Part shown: positions 34,461 to 44,278 of the stretch, piece by piece
Layout of the letters: the number at the start of each line of letters is the position of its first letter
Numbering within the stretch: position 1 is the stretch's first letter
Assembly: GCA_965216515.1 (NCBI GenBank)
Contig: OZ244173.1
Span: 1,240,001 to 1,304,000, forward strand
From: CAXMRP01 sp965216515
GTDB taxonomy: Bacteria > Pseudomonadota > Alphaproteobacteria > Rhizobiales > Afifellaceae
Reading direction: 5' to 3'
Length of the DNA stretch: 64,000 nucleotides
The notes under the pieces: generated by a model
What the model saw: only the letters and a program-made list of their open reading frames with translations
What the model was told of the DNA's origin: nothing
The model's database searches: none
Translations under genes and position numbers: made by a program

Positions 34461-36467
34461 CTAGCGCGCCGGTTTGAACGGATGGACGATCGCCTGGTTG
34501 GCGTCCGGCCCGTGCAAACCATCGTGTCCGGACACGATTGCGTGCCGGTTTCCCTGCTCCTGGATATCCCGCAGCCGGTTCATGTCGGTTTCGCTTGCGT
34601 CGTCGCCTAGCGCTCGGGCGGCTGCCTTCCTCTCGTTAAATAGCGTGGTTGCCGAAAGACGCAAGTGCCATGCGTCATCCCAGATCGCCGCGGCACGCGA
34701 AATATCCCCGCCCGGCGCCATATCGGCAACGCCGCATTCGCGAAGTCGCGCCAGCACCGCGCGCGCCACCTCACCCCCGCCGGCCCGCTCCAGCCGTGCC
34801 ATAAGGTTGTCGTGGTCGCTGTCCGGCGCCTCGGCGATGGCCGCCGCCAGCGCCTGGGAAAGAGCTTCCAGATCGGTCGCGGAAAACCGGCAGTCGGCAA
34901 GTTTTTCGAGCCGCTCCTCGGCAAGTCCGGGATGGGCCAGCAGGCCGCCCACAAGGATCGCATCCTGGATGGCGATACCGTTCGGGGATGACAGGGCGTC
35001 GCGCCGAACCAGCCTGTTGGCGAGCAGGCTCTCTGAAGGTGGCGACGGTGCTGTCCCGACCTCCGCACGGGCGCCGCCGCGCGCCTGTCCCCCTCCGCGC
35101 ACAGCCCCGCCGAACCGCAGGCCGCCCCGTGAGGTTCGCCCCGCCTTCCGCTGCGCCCCCAAGCCTCTGCCGCCCGGCCGCCCCTCACCGAAAAACATCG
35201 CCATCCGTTCCCGTGACGCCATCTCGTAGTGGCGGCGCACCGAAGGTTCGGCAATTCGGCCTACGGTCTCGCGCACCGTCTTTTCCAGCCCGGCCCGGCG
35301 CTCCGGCGTATCGAAGCGCCCGGATTCGCTCGCCCGCCGCCACATCATGTCGAAAAGCGGCCGAGCCGCCTCCACATGCCGGGCGAACACGTCGGCGCCC
35401 TGCCCGCGGATCACATCGTCCGGGTCCTGGCCCTCCGGAAGCAGTGCGAACCGCACGCTCTTGCCCGGCTCAAGAAGCGGCAGCGCGACGTCGACCGCGC
35501 GATAGGCCGCCTTCAGCCCGGCCTCATCGCCGTCGAAGCACAAGACCGGTTCGTCGGCCATCTGCCATAAAAGGCGCAATTGCCCCTCTGTCAGCGCCGT
35601 GCCAAGCGGCGCCACCGTGGCCTCAAACCCCGCCGCCACGCAGGCGATAACGTCGGTGTACCCTTCCACCGCCACCACATGGCCGCCCTTGCGCGAGGCC
35701 GCCCGCGCCGCCTGGCCGTTGAACAGCACATGGCTCTTGTGAAAGAGCGGCGTTTCCGGCGAATTCAGATATTTGGCCGGCTGACTAGCCGAAAGCGCCC
35801 GCCCGCCAAACGCGATCACCCGCCCGCGCAGGTCGCAGATCGGAAAGATCACCCGGCCACGGAACCGGTCGTAGGCGACGGCGATGTCCTCACCCGCGAT
35901 CACCAGACCGGCCTCCGCCATCTGCGCCGGCTCCACGCCGGCCTCGGCGAGATGCTGCTTCAGGGCATTGCGGCTGTCGGGCGCATGGCCGATGCGGAAC
36001 CGCTTCTGTATATCCGGCGCCAACCCCCGGTCGCGCAGATAGGCGCGCGCCGCCGCGCCGTCGGCGGATTGCAGCGACTGCTCAAAGAATGTCGCCGCAA
36101 TTTCCATGACATCGTAAAGGCTTGCGCGTGCTTCTTCACGCTTTTCGGATTCCCGGTCCCGGGCCGGCATTGGCAATCCTGCCTCGCCGGCGAGCTGCTC
36201 GACGGCGTCCGGAAACGACAGGCCCTCCCGCTCCACCAGAAAGGTGAAATGATCGCCGGAGACGCCACAGCCGAAACAGTGATAGCGTCCGCGCCGGTTG
36301 TCGGCGTGAAACGACGGGGTCTTTTCGCCGTGGAAGGGACAGCAGGCCCAATAGTCGCCGCGGCTTGGCTGCGACTTGCGCTTGTCCCATGTGACCGCGC
36401 GGCCCACCACATCGGCAATCGGCAGCCGATCGCGGATCGCGTCAAGAAACTGCGGCGAAAAACGCAT
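34461..36467 (-). CDS. dnaG: DNA primase DnaG
   Basis: The replicative primase, 668 residues. The N-terminal CHC2 zinc domain has C43-P-F-H46 and C64-x-x-C67 (CFGC). The TOPRIM catalytic domain (~255-345) shows VAVEGYTDVIA and CFDGDEAGLKAA. The C-terminal part (~430-668), less conserved, binds the DnaB helicase; it contains a Gly/Arg-rich low-complexity stretch (~427-470). Start at ATG 36467. Neighbours yqeY and rpoD are the usual ones in this order. Confidence 0.97.
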   Translation of the reverse strand: MRFSPQFLDAIRDRLPIADVVGRAVTWDKRKSQPSRGDYWACCPFHGEKTPSFHADNRRGRYHCFGCGVSGDHFTFLVEREGLSFPDAVEQLAGEAGLPMPARDRESEKREEARASLYDVMEIAATFFEQSLQSADGAAARAYLRDRGLAPDIQKRFRIGHAPDSRNALKQHLAEAGVEPAQMAEAGLVIAGEDIAVAYDRFRGRVIFPICDLRGRVIAFGGRALSASQPAKYLNSPETPLFHKSHVLFNGQAARAASRKGGHVVAVEGYTDVIACVAAGFEATVAPLGTALTEGQLRLLWQMADEPVLCFDGDEAGLKAAYRAVDVALPLLEPGKSVRFALLPEGQDPDDVIRGQGADVFARHVEAARPLFDMMWRRASESGRFDTPERRAGLEKTVRETVGRIAEPSVRRHYEMASRERMAMFFGEGRPGGRGLGAQRKAGRTSRGGLRFGGAVRGGGQARGGARAEVGTAPSPPSESLLANRLVRRDALSSPNGIAIQDAILVGGLLAHPGLAEERLEKLADCRFSATDLEALSQALAAAIAEAPDSDHDNLMARLERAGGGEVARAVLARLRECGVADMAPGGDISRAAAIWDDAWHLRLSATTLFNERKAAARALGDDASETDMNRLRDIQEQGNRHAIVSGHDGLHGPDANQAIVHPFKPAR

Positions 36468-36665
36468 GGCGACAAAGTACCGGAAAATGGAACATATTGC
36501 GAACGGGAAATCCTAGCCGCAGCTCCGACGCCGGCAAAACGGAAACTGCAGATCGGCGAACAACGGGGATAACCCCGGATCGCGATCCGCAGCGCCGTGT
36601 CGTTCGGCCCGGTTGGTCGATCCGGCCGCGACGGCCGGCACATTGGATAATCCGCCGCAAGCCGG

Positions 36666-37118
36666 CTATTTCAGATAACCCTTGACCACCGAACTTGCCT
36701 TGCCGAAATCCATGCGGCCGGAATATTTGCGTTTCAATGCCTCCATGCACCGACCCATGTCGCGCAATCCCCGCGCATTGACATCGTCGACGACCTTTCG
36801 GCAGACGCCGCGGATTTCCTCTTCCGAAAGCTGCTCCGGCAGGAAGGTGCGAATGACTTCGATTTCCGCCCGCTCGCGCTGGGCGAGTTCGGTCCGGCCG
36901 TTTTCCTCGTAGATTTTCGACGATTCGTCGCGTTGCCGGATCATCTTGGCCAGTATCGCCAGAATCTCCTCCTTGGAGACCCCGTCATGGCCTTTGGCCC
37001 GCTCCTCGATATCGCGATCCTGGATCGCTGCATTGATCAGCCGCAGCGTCGAGATTTTGACCTGGTCGCGGTCTTTGACCGCCACTTTCAGGGCGTCATT
37101 GATGGCGTCGCGCATCAT
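36666..37118 (-). CDS. GatB/YqeY domain-containing protein
   Basis: A 150-residue single-domain protein: MRDAINDALKVAVKDRDQ, DESSKIYEENGRTELAQRE and the helical tail GRCMEALKRKYSGRMDFGKAS are typical of YqeY, which resembles the C-terminal tRNA-binding domain of GatB, though its function is not firmly known. Two ATGs stand in tandem (37118 and 37115); the second is better spaced from GAGG. A candidate promoter lies at 37139-37167. It precedes dnaG by 198 bp. Confidence 0.93.
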   Translation of the reverse strand: MMRDAINDALKVAVKDRDQVKISTLRLINAAIQDRDIEERAKGHDGVSKEEILAILAKMIRQRDESSKIYEENGRTELAQRERAEIEVIRTFLPEQLSEEEIRGVCRKVVDDVNARGLRDMGRCMEALKRKYSGRMDFGKASSVVKGYLK

Positions 37119-37447
37119 GTCCTCGTTCGGGAACCGTGATTAGCCACACAATAGCGGCACAGTTCAAGCCGGAATATGCCCGATTGCAACCCGCCGGGCA
37201 CCGCGGCATCGCCGCCGCACGGCCACAAAGCCGGTCAGATCCGGTATCATCCGGCCGCAAAGGGTGGTTGTCGGGTGACGCGGTCCGCTGCCGGCACATG
37301 CGGCGGCAAACCGTCGCGGGCAGATATAGGCGGCCGTTGCAATTGCGCAAGGCCTCCGGTAATCGGGCGCATACCGGCGGCCGAAATTTCGTCCGCCCGC
37401 CGCCGTTCCTGGATCACGCCCGCCACCGGTCCGATTACAGAGCCGCC
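37119..37447. other. Divergent intergenic region yqeY / carA
   Basis: A 329-bp gap between divergent yqeY and carA. It contains a good minus-strand promoter for yqeY (37139-37167). No clear plus-strand promoter, pyrimidine-responsive leader or attenuator for carA was recognised. Confidence 0.5.
37139..37167 (-). promoter_or_regulatory. Candidate sigma-70 promoter for yqeY
   Basis: On the minus strand TTGAAC (37167-37162) and GCTAAT (37144-37139) are 17 bp apart, 21 bp before the first yqeY ATG, leaving a short leader with GAGG. Confidence 0.5.
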
Positions 37448-38704
37448 ATGTCCGAAATTGAAACCAGCCCGCCATCTGCCGAAAACGCCGCCGCCGGCGG
37501 GATTGCGCCTTGGCGCGAGCCGGTGAGCACGGCCCGCCTGGTTCTCGCCGACGGCACGGTGATCACCGGGATGGGGCTCGGCGCCACGGGCGAAGCGGTC
37601 GGCGAAGTCTGTTTCAACACCGCCATGACCGGCTATCAGGAGATCCTCACCGACCCGTCCTATGCCGGCCAGATCATCACCTTCACCTTTCCCCATATCG
37701 GCAATGTCGGCGTCAACGATGAAGATCTGGAAACCGTCAATCCGGCCCGGACCTCGCCGGTGCGCGGTTGCGTGATACGGACCGGAATCACCGAGCCGGC
37801 CAACTGGCGCGCCAGCGGCAATCTGGACCGCTGGCTGAAAACCCGCGGAATCGTCGCCATTGCCGGCCTTGACACCCGGGCGCTTACGGCGCGCATACGC
37901 GACCAGGGCATGCCCAACGCCGCCATCGCCCACGCGCCTGACGGGCTGTTCGACGAATCCGCCCTTCTGGACATGGCCCGCGCATGGCCGGGTTTGGACG
38001 GGATGGATCTCGCCGCCGAGGTAACCACCGGCCAGACCTACACCTGGGACGAGACGCCCTGGGTGCTCGGGCATGGCTATGGCACCGTGACCGACGCGCC
38101 GTTTCACGTCGTCGCTGTCGATTTCGGCATCAAACGCAACATCCTGCGTCTGCTTGCCGGCCAGGGTTGCCGCGTTACTGTCGTGTCGGCCACCGCCACC
38201 GGTGCCGATATCCTCGCCCACCGGCCCGATGGTGTGTTTTTGTCCAATGGTCCCGGCGATCCGGCGGCCACCGGCAAATATGCCGTACCGGCGATCCGCG
38301 AGGTGGTCGCCGCCGGCGTCCCCCTGTTCGGCATCTGCCTCGGCCATCAGATGCTCGCCATCGCCCTTGGCGGCCAGACCATGAAGATGGCGACCGGTCA
38401 CCACGGCGCCAATCATCCGGTCAGGGATCACACCACCGGCAAGGTGGAAATCACCTCGATGAACCATGGCTTCGCGGTCGCTGCGTCAAGCCTGCCCGAC
38501 GGCGTGGAGGAAACTCACGTTTCGCTCTTCGACGGCTCCAACTGTGGATTGCGGCTGAAGGACAAGCCGGTCTTCTCCGTCCAGTACCACCCGGAAGCCT
38601 CGCCGGGGCCCCGCGACAGCCACTACCTTTTCACCCGGTTCGTCAACCTGATCCGCACACAGAAAGGCCTGGTCGCCGAACCGGAGTTCCCGGCCCGGTC
38701 CTGA
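37448..38704 (+). CDS. carA: Carbamoyl-phosphate synthase small subunit CarA
   Basis: The glutamine amidotransferase subunit, 418 residues, supplying ammonia to CarB for carbamoyl phosphate used in arginine and pyrimidine synthesis. The N-terminal domain contains EVCFNTAMTGYQEILTDPSY; the class I amidotransferase domain has the nucleophile C297 in LFGICLGHQ and the dyad H381/E383 in QYHPEASPGP. A non-conserved ~25-residue Ala/Pro-rich N-terminal extension precedes the domain. Start at ATG 37448. carB is not adjacent but 1.7 kb downstream. Confidence 0.97.
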   Translation: MSEIETSPPSAENAAAGGIAPWREPVSTARLVLADGTVITGMGLGATGEAVGEVCFNTAMTGYQEILTDPSYAGQIITFTFPHIGNVGVNDEDLETVNPARTSPVRGCVIRTGITEPANWRASGNLDRWLKTRGIVAIAGLDTRALTARIRDQGMPNAAIAHAPDGLFDESALLDMARAWPGLDGMDLAAEVTTGQTYTWDETPWVLGHGYGTVTDAPFHVVAVDFGIKRNILRLLAGQGCRVTVVSATATGADILAHRPDGVFLSNGPGDPAATGKYAVPAIREVVAAGVPLFGICLGHQMLAIALGGQTMKMATGHHGANHPVRDHTTGKVEITSMNHGFAVAASSLPDGVEETHVSLFDGSNCGLRLKDKPVFSVQYHPEASPGPRDSHYLFTRFVNLIRTQKGLVAEPEFPARS

Positions 38705-38754
38705 GCACGGAGCGCGGATTAGACGGACAGCCGGCCCGCGCGCCGGTCGTCCGT

Positions 38755-39666
38755 TCAGACACGCTCCGCGTTGAAGGTGTCGCAAGCGCCGATATCGCCG
38801 CTCTGGTAGCCGCGATAGAACCACCGTTTGCGCTGCTCTGCCGTACCGTGATTGAAGGCATCGGGCACCACATAGCCCTGGGTGCGCTTCTGGATCATGT
38901 CATCGCCGATCTGGTGCGCGGCATTCATCGCCTCGTCGATATCGCCTTCGTCCAGCAACCCCTTGCCGGCCACCGATCGCGCCCAGATACCCGCGAAGCA
39001 GTCCGCCTGCAGTTCGACGCGGATCGACATCTTGTTGGATTCCGCGCGCCCCAGCTGCTGGCGCATCTCGTTGAACTTCGGCAGCACGCCGATCAGGTTC
39101 TGGATGTGATGGCCGACCTCGTGGGCGAGGACATAAGCCTGGGCGAAATCGCCGGGCGCATCGAAGCGTCGGCGCAACTGGTCATAGAAGGAAAGGTCGA
39201 TGTAGATCTTGCGGTCGCCCGGACAGTAGAACGGCCCGGCCGCCGAATTGGCAAGGCCGCACGCCGAGCGCACGCCCCCGGAAAATAGCACCAGCGTCGG
39301 CTCCTGATAGGTCCGGCCGCCGGCCTCAAACAGGGATTTCCAAGTATCCTCCGTCTCCGCCAGGACGGTCGCCACAAAAGCCCGCATCTCGTCATTTGTC
39401 GATGGAGATTGCGAGGTTCCCTCGCGGCTGCCCGAAGTCGTCGGCCCCGACGTCGGTGTCAGACCGCCGCCGGCCAGGAGTTCGATGGGATTGACGCCCA
39501 TGATCCACATGACGATCACGATTATGATCAGCATGCCGATGCCGCCGCCGCTCGCCCGTCGCATACGTGGCGCACCGCGGCCAAATCCTCCCGGCAGCCG
39601 CATGCCGCCGCCCTGCCCCCGCCTGTCGTCGATATTTCGGCTCTGCCGCCGTCCCTTCCACCGCAT
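38755..39666 (-). CDS. YpfJ-family neutral zinc metallopeptidase
   Basis: A 303-residue membrane-anchored protein: basic Arg/Gly-rich N-terminus, one membrane helix (~43-58), a Ser/Thr/Gly-rich linker, and a metallopeptidase domain with the zinc motif HEVGHH (182-187) followed by the third-ligand region VELQADCFAGIWA. Families of this type (zinc_peptidase, DUF2342-like/YpfJ) are widespread but their substrates are not known. It stands in opposite orientation between carA and carB, an unexpected interruption of the pair. Start at ATG 39666. Confidence 0.9.
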   Translation of the reverse strand: MRWKGRRQSRNIDDRRGQGGGMRLPGGFGRGAPRMRRASGGGIGMLIIIVIVMWIMGVNPIELLAGGGLTPTSGPTTSGSREGTSQSPSTNDEMRAFVATVLAETEDTWKSLFEAGGRTYQEPTLVLFSGGVRSACGLANSAAGPFYCPGDRKIYIDLSFYDQLRRRFDAPGDFAQAYVLAHEVGHHIQNLIGVLPKFNEMRQQLGRAESNKMSIRVELQADCFAGIWARSVAGKGLLDEGDIDEAMNAAHQIGDDMIQKRTQGYVVPDAFNHGTAEQRKRWFYRGYQSGDIGACDTFNAERV

Positions 39667-39924
39667 GAACGCACTCCGTATAAATTTTGGCCGCTCCGCC
39701 GGCCGACGCCACCCCTTTCCCGTGTCTACCACGCGTCGCTGCCATTTTGACAGAGTCATTGACGGTGCGCGGCACACGGAATTGTACCGTCCGGCGATTG
39801 CGACACTTGCCCCGGACAACCATATGTCACAAGGTTCAGACGATCGGGACAATCGGGCCGCGGCCGGGGTGTATACGGGGGCCGGTCGCCGGGTACCGCA
39901 TTGCCGACAGGCCGGGGGAAAGAC

Positions 39925-40212
39925 ATGTCACCGGAGCAGTTTCGCAGATGGCGTAAGTCATTGGGCCTGAAGCAGCGCGAAGCCGCCGAGCTTCTCGGCC
40001 TGAAAAAGCGGGTCATCCAGTACTACGAGACCGGCAAGCGCGACGGCAAAAGCGTCCAGATTCCGCAAACGGTCCGCCTCGCCTGCCATGCGCTGTCCAA
40101 TGGTGTGCGCGACTATGACGGTGAATCCGCTGTTTTGGCGGCACCGGCCGCCGATAGCCCGATCCGGCCGGCCCGCCCAGTGTGCGTCGAAAGCAAAATC
40201 GCGGCGAAATAG
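39925..40212 (+). CDS. Small helix-turn-helix (Xre-type) protein
   Basis: A 95-residue protein whose first ~55 residues form a Cro/CI-type HTH: SPEQFRRWRKSLGLKQREAA then LLGLKKRVIQYYETGKRDGK. The remainder is Pro/Ala-rich. ATG 39925 is preceded by CGGGGGAAAGAC, a good ribosome-binding site. It is divergent from the zinc peptidase gene and 233 bp upstream of carB. Targets are unknown; it might act on its own gene or the peptidase (inference). Confidence 0.8.
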   Translation: MSPEQFRRWRKSLGLKQREAAELLGLKKRVIQYYETGKRDGKSVQIPQTVRLACHALSNGVRDYDGESAVLAAPAADSPIRPARPVCVESKIAAK

Positions 40213-40445
40213 CGGAAAATCGAGCGCTCCAGGCAAAGCCGGCGGGCGCCGCAGTCCCGGCCGGCGCCCGCCCGCCCCACAAAGCATTTGGCGAATCCCC
40301 AATCGCTGGTGTAGGGAGACCGCCGGGTGCGTTGCCAACGGTTTCTGACCATCGGCCCGCCACCCGCCGGAACACCAGCCGCGAACCGAGAACGGAGACC
40401 GGCACTGCCGATCCGCCCGAGGGCGGATTTTTTACGCCGCACGCC

Positions 40446-43400
40446 ATGCCGAAACGCACAGACATCGAAACGATCATGGTCATCGGCGCCGGGCCGATCG
40501 TCATCGGCCAGGCGTGCGAGTTCGACTATTCCGGAACCCAGGCCTGCAAGGCCTTGAAAGCGGAGGGTTACCGGATCGTACTTGTGAATTCCAACCCGGC
40601 GACGATCATGACCGATCCGGACCTGGCCGACGCCACCTATGTCGAGCCGATCACGCCCGAGGTCGTTGCCCGCATCATCGAAAAGGAACGTCACGTGCGT
40701 CCCGGCGGCTTTGCCCTGCTGCCGACGATGGGCGGCCAGACCGCGCTCAACTGCGCCCTATCGCTCAACAAGTCCGGTGTCCTCAAAACGCACGACGTGG
40801 AGATGATCGGCGCCCGCGCCCATGTCATCGACAAAGCCGAAGACCGGGAGCTGTTCAAAAAGGCGATGGCCAATATCGGCCTGGAGACGCCGCGGTCGGT
40901 GCTTGCCCATTCGGTGGCCGAGGCGTTGGCGGGACTTGAGGCCATCGGTCTGCCGGTCATCATTCGGCCCTCCTTCACCCTCGGCGGCACCGGCGGCGGC
41001 ATCGCCTACAACCGAGAGGAATTTCTGACGATTGTCGAATCCGGCCTCGACGCCTCGCCGACCACCGAGATTCTGATCGAGGAATCGGTAATCGGCTGGA
41101 AGGAATTCGAGATGGAGGTCGTTCGCGACCGCGACGACAACTGCATCATCATCTGTTCAATCGAAAACATCGATCCGATGGGCGTGCACACCGGCGATTC
41201 CATCACGGTGGCGCCGGCACTGACGCTGACCGACAAGGAATTCCAGGTCATGCGCGATGCCTCCATCGCGGTGCTTCGCGAAATCGGCGTCGAGACCGGC
41301 GGCTCCAACGTCCAGTTCGCCATCAGCCCCGAAGACGGACGCATGGTGGTCATTGAGATGAATCCGCGAGTTTCGCGATCCTCCGCGCTGGCCTCCAAGG
41401 CAACCGGTTTCCCGATCGCCAAGGTCGCCGCACGTCTTGCCGTCGGTTACACACTCGACGAACTCGACAACGATATCACGCGCGGCGCGACACCGGCATC
41501 GTTTGAGCCGACCATCGACTATGTGGTGACCAAGATACCGCGCTTCGCGTTTGAGAAATTCCCCGGTGCCGAGCCGCGCCTGACGACGGCGATGAAGTCG
41601 GTCGGCGAGGTGATGGCGATCGGCGGCACGTTTTGCGAAAGCCTGCAAAAAGCGCTGCGTGGCCTTGAGACCGGCCTCGACGGTCTTGACGAATTCGACA
41701 TTCCCGGCCTCGGCATGGGCGACGACAGGAACGCCATCCGCGCCGCTCTGGCGCTTTCCACGCCCGACCGGTTGCTGGTCGTCGCCCAGGCCCTGCGGCT
41801 TGGTGTCGATGTCGATACGGTCCACGATGCCTGCAAGATCGATCGCTGGTTTGTCCGCCAGATCGCCGACCTCGTCGCCATGGAACAGGCGGTAGGCGAA
41901 CACGGCCTGCCCGATTCGCCGGTCCTTCTGCGGCGGATCAAGGCGATGGGCTTTTCCGACAATCGGCTGGCGCATCTTGCAGAAACCGACGCCGGCTCGG
42001 TGCAGGCGTTGCGGCAAAAACACCGGGTCCACCCGGTCTTCAGGCGCATCGACACCTGTGCTGCGGAGTTTGCTGCGCCAACCGCCTATATGTACTCCAC
42101 CTACGAGGCGCCATTCGCCGGAACGGCGGTTTGCGAAGCGCAGCCGTCGGCCGCCCGCAAGGTTATGATTCTTGGGGGCGGACCGAACCGCATCGGCCAG
42201 GGGATCGAGTTCGACTATTGCTGCTGTCATGCCGCCTTCGCGCTTGATGAAGCCGGCTTTGAATCGATTATGGTCAACTGCAATCCGGAAACCGTCTCCA
42301 CCGATTACGACACATCCGACCGGCTCTATTTCGAACCGCTTACCGCGGAGGACGTTCTGGAGATTATCCGGGTCGAGCAGCAGGCCGGCACCCTGCACGG
42401 CCTGATCGTCCAGTTCGGGGGGCAGACGCCGCTCAAGCTCGCCCAGGCGCTGACCGAAGCCGGCATTCCTATCCTCGGCACCTCCCCCGACGCCATCGAC
42501 CTCGCCGAGGACCGGGACCGGTTCAAGGCGCTGTTGCAGGACCTCAACCTGCGCCAGCCGCGCAACGGCATCGCCCGCTCCGCCGAAGAAGCCCGCGCCA
42601 TTGCCGACGCAATCGGCTATCCGGTGGTCATCCGCCCGTCCTACGTGCTCGGCGGCCGGGCGATGGAAATCGTCCACGAACCGGCCCAATTGGAACGCTA
42701 CATGACCGAGGCGGTCGTGGTCTCAGGCACGTCACCGGTGTTGATCGACAGTTATCTCGCCGATGCCATCGAAGTCGATGTCGACGCGCTCTGCGATGGT
42801 ACGGATGTCTTCGTCTGCGGCATCATGGAGCATATCGAGGAGGCCGGCATCCATTCCGGCGACAGCGCCTGTTCGCTGCCGCCGCGCTCGCTTTCCGACC
42901 AGGCGATCGCGCAACTGGAGCAACAAACCGAAAAGCTTGCCCTGGCGCTCAATGTCGGCGGCCTGATGAACGTTCAGTATGCCGTCAAGGACGGAGATAT
43001 CTACGTGCTGGAGGTCAATCCGCGTGCCTCGCGCACCGTACCCTTCGTCGCCAAGACCATCGGCATTCCCGTCGCCAAGGTCGCCGCCCGTGTCATGGCC
43101 GGCGAGAAACTTTCCGAATTTGGCCTGAAGAAGCCGGAATTCGAACATATCGCGGTCAAGGAAGCGGTCTTTCCGTTCGCCCGGTTCCCCGGCGTCGATA
43201 CCATCCTCGGGCCGGAAATGCGGTCCACTGGCGAAGTGATGGGCATAGACACCCGGTTTTCGGTGGCGTTCGCCAAGAGCCAGCTCGGCGGCGGCACGCA
43301 GGTGCCGGCTTCGGGCGCGGTCTTCATTTCCGTGCGCGATACCGACAAGCCCGGTATTTTGAACATCGCCCGCACGCTCGCCGATCGCGGCTTCGCGATC

Positions 43401-43712
43401 ATCGCCACGGCCGGCACCCAGCGCTTCCTGAGCGCCGAGGGCGTTGATTGCACCCGCATCAACAAGGTTTTGGAAGGCCGGCCCCACATTGTCGACGCCA
43501 TCACCAACGGAGACATCCAGCTCGTCATCAATACGACGGACGGCGCCCAGGCGATTTTGGACAGCCGTTCGCTGCGCCGGGCTGCGCTTTTACACAAAGT
43601 GCCCTACTACACCACGCTTGCCGGCGCCCGCGCGGCAACCACGGGAATTGAGGCCCTGATCGGCGGCAAGCTTGAAGTTCGGCCGCTGCAATCCTATTTT
43701 TCCGCGGCATGA
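40446..43712 (+). CDS. carB: Carbamoyl-phosphate synthase large subunit CarB
   Basis: A 1088-residue enzyme with two homologous ATP-grasp synthetase halves (~1-550 and ~560-940) and a C-terminal MGS-like allosteric domain (~945-1080). Motifs include IGAGPIVIGQACEFDYSGTQ and LGGGPNRIGQGIEFDYCCCH in the two halves, and IEMNPRVSRSSALASKATG and LEVNPRASRTVPFVAKTIG. It makes carbamoyl phosphate from bicarbonate, ammonia from CarA and two ATP. Start at ATG 40446, directly before PKRTDIETIMVIG. Followed by a terminator and greA. Confidence 0.98.
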   Translation: MPKRTDIETIMVIGAGPIVIGQACEFDYSGTQACKALKAEGYRIVLVNSNPATIMTDPDLADATYVEPITPEVVARIIEKERHVRPGGFALLPTMGGQTALNCALSLNKSGVLKTHDVEMIGARAHVIDKAEDRELFKKAMANIGLETPRSVLAHSVAEALAGLEAIGLPVIIRPSFTLGGTGGGIAYNREEFLTIVESGLDASPTTEILIEESVIGWKEFEMEVVRDRDDNCIIICSIENIDPMGVHTGDSITVAPALTLTDKEFQVMRDASIAVLREIGVETGGSNVQFAISPEDGRMVVIEMNPRVSRSSALASKATGFPIAKVAARLAVGYTLDELDNDITRGATPASFEPTIDYVVTKIPRFAFEKFPGAEPRLTTAMKSVGEVMAIGGTFCESLQKALRGLETGLDGLDEFDIPGLGMGDDRNAIRAALALSTPDRLLVVAQALRLGVDVDTVHDACKIDRWFVRQIADLVAMEQAVGEHGLPDSPVLLRRIKAMGFSDNRLAHLAETDAGSVQALRQKHRVHPVFRRIDTCAAEFAAPTAYMYSTYEAPFAGTAVCEAQPSAARKVMILGGGPNRIGQGIEFDYCCCHAAFALDEAGFESIMVNCNPETVSTDYDTSDRLYFEPLTAEDVLEIIRVEQQAGTLHGLIVQFGGQTPLKLAQALTEAGIPILGTSPDAIDLAEDRDRFKALLQDLNLRQPRNGIARSAEEARAIADAIGYPVVIRPSYVLGGRAMEIVHEPAQLERYMTEAVVVSGTSPVLIDSYLADAIEVDVDALCDGTDVFVCGIMEHIEEAGIHSGDSACSLPPRSLSDQAIAQLEQQTEKLALALNVGGLMNVQYAVKDGDIYVLEVNPRASRTVPFVAKTIGIPVAKVAARVMAGEKLSEFGLKKPEFEHIAVKEAVFPFARFPGVDTILGPEMRSTGEVMGIDTRFSVAFAKSQLGGGTQVPASGAVFISVRDTDKPGILNIARTLADRGFAIIATAGTQRFLSAEGVDCTRINKVLEGRPHIVDAITNGDIQLVINTTDGAQAILDSRSLRRAALLHKVPYYTTLAGARAATTGIEALIGGKLEVRPLQSYFSAA

Positions 43713-43725
43713 TTTGATTTGCCGG

Positions 43726-43757
43726 GTTCCGTTCCCTAACGGGGCGGAGCATTTTTT
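43726..43757 (+). terminator. Candidate intrinsic terminator after carB
   Basis: A 10-bp stem (43726-43735 with 43741-43750, three G-U pairs), 5-nt loop, then A and six T residues (43752-43757). It sits 13 bp after the carB stop and ahead of greA, and could alternatively be an attenuator for greA. Confidence 0.6.
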
Positions 43758-43801
43758 GTGCGCGTGCGCACTGCTCGGCGAGACCGCCCTGGGAGGGTGA
43801 G

Positions 43802-44278
43802 ATGATGGAAAAGGTTCCGATGACACCTGCCGGCTATGTGAGCCTGGAGCAGGAACTGAAACGCCGCATGTCGGAAGATCGCCCGCAGATTATCCAGGCG
43901 ATCGCCGAAGCGCGCTCCCATGGCGATCTGTCCGAAAATGCCGAATACCATGCCGCCAAGGAACAGCAGAGCCTGAACGAGGGCCGCATCGTCGAACTTG
44001 AAGACAAGCTGTCCCGCGCCGAGGTGATCGATCTGGCCAGCGTGTCCGGCGATACCGTCAAGTTCGGCGCCACCGTGACGCTGGTCGATGAAGACACCGA
44101 CGAAAAGAAGGTCTACCAGATTGTCGGCGACGTGGAGGCTGATGTGAAGGAGGGGCGAATCTCGATTTCCTCGCCGATCGCCCGCGCCCTGATTGGCAAG
44201 ACGGAAGGCGATTCCGTGGAAGTTGCCGCACCTGGCGGCGCCCGCGGTTATGAGATTTTGAAGGTCAAATACGGCTGA
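43802..44278 (+). CDS. greA: Transcription elongation factor GreA
   Basis: A 158-residue cleavage factor that rescues backtracked RNA polymerase. It has the N-terminal coiled coil carrying acidic tip residues (GDLSENAEYHAAKEQQ, with the paired Asp/Glu that project into the secondary channel) and the C-terminal FKBP-like domain with SPIARALIGKTEGDSVEVAAPGG. Tandem ATGs at 43802 and 43805; GGAGGG lies about 8 bp upstream. Its last 14 bp overlap the convergent membrane glycosyltransferase gene. Confidence 0.97.
   Translation: MMEKVPMTPAGYVSLEQELKRRMSEDRPQIIQAIAEARSHGDLSENAEYHAAKEQQSLNEGRIVELEDKLSRAEVIDLASVSGDTVKFGATVTLVDEDTDEKKVYQIVGDVEADVKEGRISISSPIARALIGKTEGDSVEVAAPGGARGYEILKVKYG

Noticed and set aside
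41157..42689. 510-codon minus-strand frame inside carB
   Set aside because: Antisense to a conserved region of CarB; no recognisable domain.
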